DNA of 64,000 nucleotides, taken from the NCBI RefSeq assembly GCF_002934665.1, contig NZ_NIRS01000005.1, positions 372,001 through 436,000 of the forward strand, written 5' to 3'. This document shows, piece by piece, positions 60,751 through 64,000 of this stretch. This DNA is from Pseudomonas laurylsulfatiphila (GTDB lineage Bacteria; Pseudomonadota; Gammaproteobacteria; Pseudomonadales; Pseudomonadaceae). A program made the position numbers and the translations under genes. Position 1 is the first letter of the stretch. Each line of letters starts with the position of its first letter. A model generated the notes under the pieces. It was not told the DNA's origin. It saw only the letters and a program-made list of their open reading frames with translations, and ran no database searches.

Positions 60751-61581
60751 ATGCTGCTGCGTTTTACCAAGATGCACGGCCTGGGCAATGACTTCATGGT
60801 CCTCGACCTGGTCAGCCAGCACGCGCACATCCTGCCCAAGCATGCCAAGCAATGGGGCGACCGGCACACCGGCATCGGTTTCGACCAGTTGCTGATCGTT
60901 GAGGCACCGAGCAATCCGGACGTGGATTTCCGCTATCGGATCTTCAACGCCGACGGTTCCGAAGTGGAACAGTGCGGCAACGGTGCACGCTGCTTCGCCC
61001 GTTTCGTGCTCGACAAACGCCTGACCGCAAAACGGCTGATTCGGGTCGAGACCAAAAGCGGCATCATCGAACTGGACGTGCGTAACGACGGCCAGATCAG
61101 CGTGAACATGGGCGCCCCACGCCTGGTGCCGGCTGATATTCCGTTCCAGGCACCGGAGCAGGCCAAGAGTTATCAGGTCGACGTCGACGGCACCCCGGTC
61201 GATCTGGCCGCCGTGTCCATGGGCAACCCCCATGCCGTGCTGCGGGTCAGCGATATCAACAACGCGCCGGTGCATGAGCTGGGGCCGAAAATCGAACATC
61301 ACCCGCGCTTCCCGGCACGGGTCAATGTCGGTTTTCTCCAGGTCATCGACCGGAGCCGCGCGCAGTTGCGCGTCTGGGAACGCGGAGCCGGGGAAACCCA
61401 GGCTTGCGGAACCGGCGCCTGTGCCGCCGCAGTGGCCGCGATCAGCCAGGGGTGGATGGATTCGCCGCTATTGATCGACCTGCCTGGCGGGCGCTTGTCC
61501 ATCGAATGGGCGGGCCCTGGCCAGCCGGTGATGATGACCGGACCGGCAGTGCGCGTATACGAAGGACAAGTGCGTCTTTGA
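60751..61581 (+). CDS. dapF: Diaminopimelate epimerase
   Basis: 276 residues from ATG 60751 (MLLRFTKMHGLGNDFMVLDL). The two catalytic cysteines are intact, Cys75 in EQCGNGARCFARF and Cys219 in ETQACGTGACAAA. It interconverts LL- and meso-diaminopimelate, feeding both lysA and cell wall synthesis. Confidence 0.97.
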   Translation: MLLRFTKMHGLGNDFMVLDLVSQHAHILPKHAKQWGDRHTGIGFDQLLIVEAPSNPDVDFRYRIFNADGSEVEQCGNGARCFARFVLDKRLTAKRLIRVETKSGIIELDVRNDGQISVNMGAPRLVPADIPFQAPEQAKSYQVDVDGTPVDLAAVSMGNPHAVLRVSDINNAPVHELGPKIEHHPRFPARVNVGFLQVIDRSRAQLRVWERGAGETQACGTGACAAAVAAISQGWMDSPLLIDLPGGRLSIEWAGPGQPVMMTGPAVRVYEGQVRL

Positions 61582-61594
61582 GTGAGCGAAACCT

Positions 61595-62320
61595 ATGACA
61601 GACAAGCCTAAGGTACCCGCACGACAAGCTGACGAATCACCGTCCGAAAGCCTGGAGGCGGCGGCTGTTGCCGCGTACCTGGAGGCTCATCCGGACTTCT
61701 TCGTCGAGCACGAAGAACTGCTCCCGTCCCTGCGTATTCCCCATCGACGCGGCGATACCGTGTCGCTGGTGGAGCGTCAGATGACCATTCTGCGCGACCG
61801 CAACATTGAACTGCGTCATCGCCTGTCGCATTTAATGGACGTGGCCCGGGACAATGACCGGCTGTTCGAAAAGACCCGTCGCCTGATCCTCGCGCTGATG
61901 GACGCCGCCAGCCTGGAAGACGTGGTGATGTGCGTCGAAGACAGCCTGCGCCAGGAATTCCAGGTGCCCTTCGTCAGCCTCATCCTGCTCGGCGACAACG
62001 CCATGCCGGTGGGCCGCTGGGCTACTCACGCCGAAGCGCAAGTGGCCATCGGCGGTTTGCTCTCGGAAGACAAAAGCGTCAGCGGCAGCCTGCGCGAGCA
62101 TGAGCTGGACTTCCTGTTCGGCGAAGAACAGCGCAAGCAGATCGGCTCCACCGCGGTCGTCGCCATCAGCCACCAGGGCATCCACGGCATCCTGGCCATC
62201 GCCAGCCGTGATCCGCAGCACTACAAAAGCTCGGTGGGCACCTTGTTCCTGAGCTACATCGCTGAAGTCATGGGTCGCGTGCTGCCACGGGTCAACAATC
62301 CCCTGCGCTCGGTACGCTGA
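61595..62320 (+). CDS. DUF484 family (GAF-like) protein
   Basis: 241 residues. The N-terminal AAYLEAHPDFFVEHEELLPS and IPHRRGDTVSLVERQMTILR are typical of DUF484, followed by a coiled coil and a GAF-like domain. The gene is nearly always found before xerC (2 nt gap here). Role not established. Confidence 0.9.
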   Translation: MTDKPKVPARQADESPSESLEAAAVAAYLEAHPDFFVEHEELLPSLRIPHRRGDTVSLVERQMTILRDRNIELRHRLSHLMDVARDNDRLFEKTRRLILALMDAASLEDVVMCVEDSLRQEFQVPFVSLILLGDNAMPVGRWATHAEAQVAIGGLLSEDKSVSGSLREHELDFLFGEEQRKQIGSTAVVAISHQGIHGILAIASRDPQHYKSSVGTLFLSYIAEVMGRVLPRVNNPLRSVR

Positions 62321-62322
62321 AC

Positions 62323-63222
62323 ATGGAACGACAACTGGACGCTTACTGCGAACACCTGCGCAGTGAGCGGCAGGTGTCGCCGCACACGCTGTCGGCCTAC
62401 CGCCGCGACCTCGATAAAGTGCTGGGCTGGTGCGTCAAACAGAACATCGGCAGTTGGGCGGCACTGGACATCCAGCGCCTGCGCAGCCTGATTGCCCGCC
62501 TGCACGCCCAAGGGCAATCGTCCCGCAGCCTGGCGCGATTGCTGTCGGCCGTTCGCGGGCTCTATCACTACCTCAATCGCGAAGGCCTGTGCGACCACGA
62601 TCCGGCCAATGGCCTGGCGCCGCCGAAAGGTGAACGCCGCCTGCCGAAAACCCTCGACACCGATCGTGCCCTGCAACTGCTTGAAGGCGGAGTTGAAGAT
62701 GACTTTCTGGCACGTCGGGACCAGGCGATTCTGGAGTTGTTCTACTCTTCCGGGCTGCGGCTGTCGGAGCTGACAGGGCTCAATCTCGATCAACTCGACC
62801 TCGCCGACGGCATGGTCCAGGTGCTCGGCAAAGGCAGCAAGACCCGCCTGCTGCCGGTGGGGAAAAAAGCCCGCGAAGCACTGGAGCAGTGGCTGCCACT
62901 GCGGGCCATGGCCAACCCGGCGGACGATGCGGTGTTCGTCAGCCAACAGGGTCGACGTCTCGGCCCCCGAGCGATCCAGGTGCGGGTCAAGGCTGCCGGC
63001 GAGCGCGAACTGGGGCAGAACCTGCATCCGCACATGCTGCGGCACTCCTTCGCCAGCCATTTGCTGGAATCCTCCCAGGACCTGCGCGCGGTGCAGGAAC
63101 TGCTCGGGCACTCGGACATCAAGACCACGCAGATCTACACCCACCTGGACTTCCAGCACCTGGCCACGGTCTACGACAGCGCCCACCCAAGGGCCAAACG
63201 CATTAAGGGCGACGATTCATGA
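62323..63222 (+). CDS. xerC: Tyrosine recombinase XerC
   Basis: 299 residues. The N-terminal SAM-like domain is followed by the catalytic domain with all six tyrosine recombinase residues: Arg146, Lys170, His237, Arg240, His263 and Tyr272 (HMLRHSFASHLLES; LGHSDIKTTQIYTHLD). With XerD it resolves chromosome dimers at dif. It overlaps the HAD gene by 4 nt. Confidence 0.97.
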   Translation: MERQLDAYCEHLRSERQVSPHTLSAYRRDLDKVLGWCVKQNIGSWAALDIQRLRSLIARLHAQGQSSRSLARLLSAVRGLYHYLNREGLCDHDPANGLAPPKGERRLPKTLDTDRALQLLEGGVEDDFLARRDQAILELFYSSGLRLSELTGLNLDQLDLADGMVQVLGKGSKTRLLPVGKKAREALEQWLPLRAMANPADDAVFVSQQGRRLGPRAIQVRVKAAGERELGQNLHPHMLRHSFASHLLESSQDLRAVQELLGHSDIKTTQIYTHLDFQHLATVYDSAHPRAKRIKGDDS

Positions 63223-63926
63223 GCATTCAGTTGATCACCTTCGACCTCGACGACACCCTGTGGGACACCGCACCCGTCATCGTCAGCGCCGAAGCCATAT
63301 TGCGTGCATGGCTGACCGAACATGCGCCCAACCTGGGGGCGGTGCCGGTGGAACATTTGTGGGCCATACGCGAACGCATCCTGAGCATCGAGCCGAACCT
63401 CAAGCACCGCATCAGCGCCTTGCGCCGGCGCGTGTTGTTCCAGGCCCTGGAAGAAGCCGGATATCCCCACGCTGAAGCGTCGGACCTGGCCGATCAGAGC
63501 TTCGAAGTGTTCCTGCATGCCCGGCATCAGCTGGAAATATTTCCGGAGGTCCAACCGACCCTGGAGTTGCTGGCCAACCATTACGCCCTCGGCGTGGTCA
63601 CCAATGGCAACGCCGATGTGCGTCGGCTGGGGCTGGCGGACTACTTCAAGTTTGCGTTGTGTGCCGAAGACATCGGCATCGCCAAACCTGATGCGCGGCT
63701 GTTCCATGAAGCCTTGCAACGCGGCGGCGCGACGGCTGATACGGCGGTGCATATTGGCGATCATCCGGGCGATGACATTGCCGGTGCGCAACAAGCGGGG
63801 ATGCGGGCGATCTGGTTCAACCCGGCGGGCAAGGTCTGGGAGGCGGAACGGTTGCCTGATGCCGAAATTTGCAGCCTGACCGAATTGCCGGCGTTGTTGG
63901 CGCGGTGGAACAAGGCTTCGGCCTGA
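63219..63926 (+). CDS. HAD-family hydrolase
   Basis: 235 residues. HAD motif I FDLDDTLWDTAP, motif II VVTNGNAD, motif III Lys in IAKPDARLFHEA and motif IV HIGDHPGDDIAGA are all present, with a helical cap between I and II. It is YigB-like in position after xerC, where E. coli YigB is an FMN phosphatase. It overlaps the xerC stop (ATGA), so it is coupled. Confidence 0.92.
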   Translation: MSIQLITFDLDDTLWDTAPVIVSAEAILRAWLTEHAPNLGAVPVEHLWAIRERILSIEPNLKHRISALRRRVLFQALEEAGYPHAEASDLADQSFEVFLHARHQLEIFPEVQPTLELLANHYALGVVTNGNADVRRLGLADYFKFALCAEDIGIAKPDARLFHEALQRGGATADTAVHIGDHPGDDIAGAQQAGMRAIWFNPAGKVWEAERLPDAEICSLTELPALLARWNKASA

Positions 63927-63934
63927 CACAATAC

Positions 63935-63963
63935 CTGTGGGAGCGAGCTTGCTCGCGATGAGG
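63935..63963. repeat. REP element, left half
   Basis: TGTGGGAGCGAGCTTGCTCG just after the HAD gene. The inverted partner, if present, lies beyond the window end. Confidence 0.75.
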
Positions 63964-64000
63964 GCTTAACATTCAAAATAAATGTTGCCTGACACTCCGC

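Overview
This is a GC-rich, gene-dense stretch of a Pseudomonas chromosome, most likely from the P. fluorescens group. Two things point there. The gene order follows the region of P. aeruginosa PAO1 that I know as roughly PA5213 to PA5281 (gcvP/H/T, iron ABC transporter, ubi genes-pepP-ygfB, zapA-6S RNA-fau, ubiD-rho-trxA, ppx/ppk1/hemB, algP/algQ/dsbB/hemY-X-D-C/algR/argH, cyaA, cyaY, lptM-lysA-dapF-xerC). The intergenic regions also carry many paired REP elements of the types common in fluorescent pseudomonads. No tRNA, rRNA, CRISPR array, prophage or insertion sequence was seen.

Layout. 1-5.9 kb: glycine cleavage genes gcvP, gcvH and gcvT, split by an opposite-strand DegT-type aminotransferase. 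6-8.8 kb: ferric iron ABC permease and binding protein. 9-13.4 kb: minus-strand ubiquinone hydroxylases, a 51-residue protein, pepP and ygfB. 13.6-15.9 kb: plus-strand coiled-coil gene-zapA-6S RNA-fau, an opposing 51-residue membrane protein and an EVE protein. 16-20.7 kb: FliL-like protein, quinone reductase, orphan TonB C-domain protein, a GlpT relic, a ChaC-like gene and an AT-rich palindrome. 19.7-24.1 kb: ferredoxin-type reductase/ubiD, rho, trxA. 24.2-28 kb: GntR regulator divergent from a complete polar amino acid ABC transporter. 28.3-33.2 kb: ppx convergent with hemB-ppk1, which has an excellent candidate Pho promoter. 33.4-42.2 kb: DedA, sterol-desaturase-like, ElbB, YaiI, cytochrome c/FTR1 permease, LysE, MscS and ABC-F proteins. 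42.2-51.4 kb: algP, FKBP isomerase, algQ, dsbB, the heme genes hemC-D-X-Y, and algR with a decayed remnant of its kinase gene algZ. 51.7-64 kb: argH, a GST, small conserved genes, cyaA, rnk, cyaY and the lptM-lysA-dapF-DUF484-xerC-HAD operon.

Together these are mainly housekeeping functions: one-carbon and glycine metabolism, ubiquinone and heme synthesis, polyphosphate turnover, transcription termination, cell division, chromosome dimer resolution, lysine/diaminopimelate synthesis, iron uptake and global regulation. I found no obviously new multi-gene system. The most interesting signals are the phoA-like Pho promoter in front of hemB-ppk1, the loss of algZ beside an algR that keeps its phospho-acceptor Asp54, the internally deleted glpT relic, a coiled-coil gene translationally coupled to zapA, several small genes that are easily missed, an AT-rich palindrome, and two families of REP doublets with compensatory stem changes.
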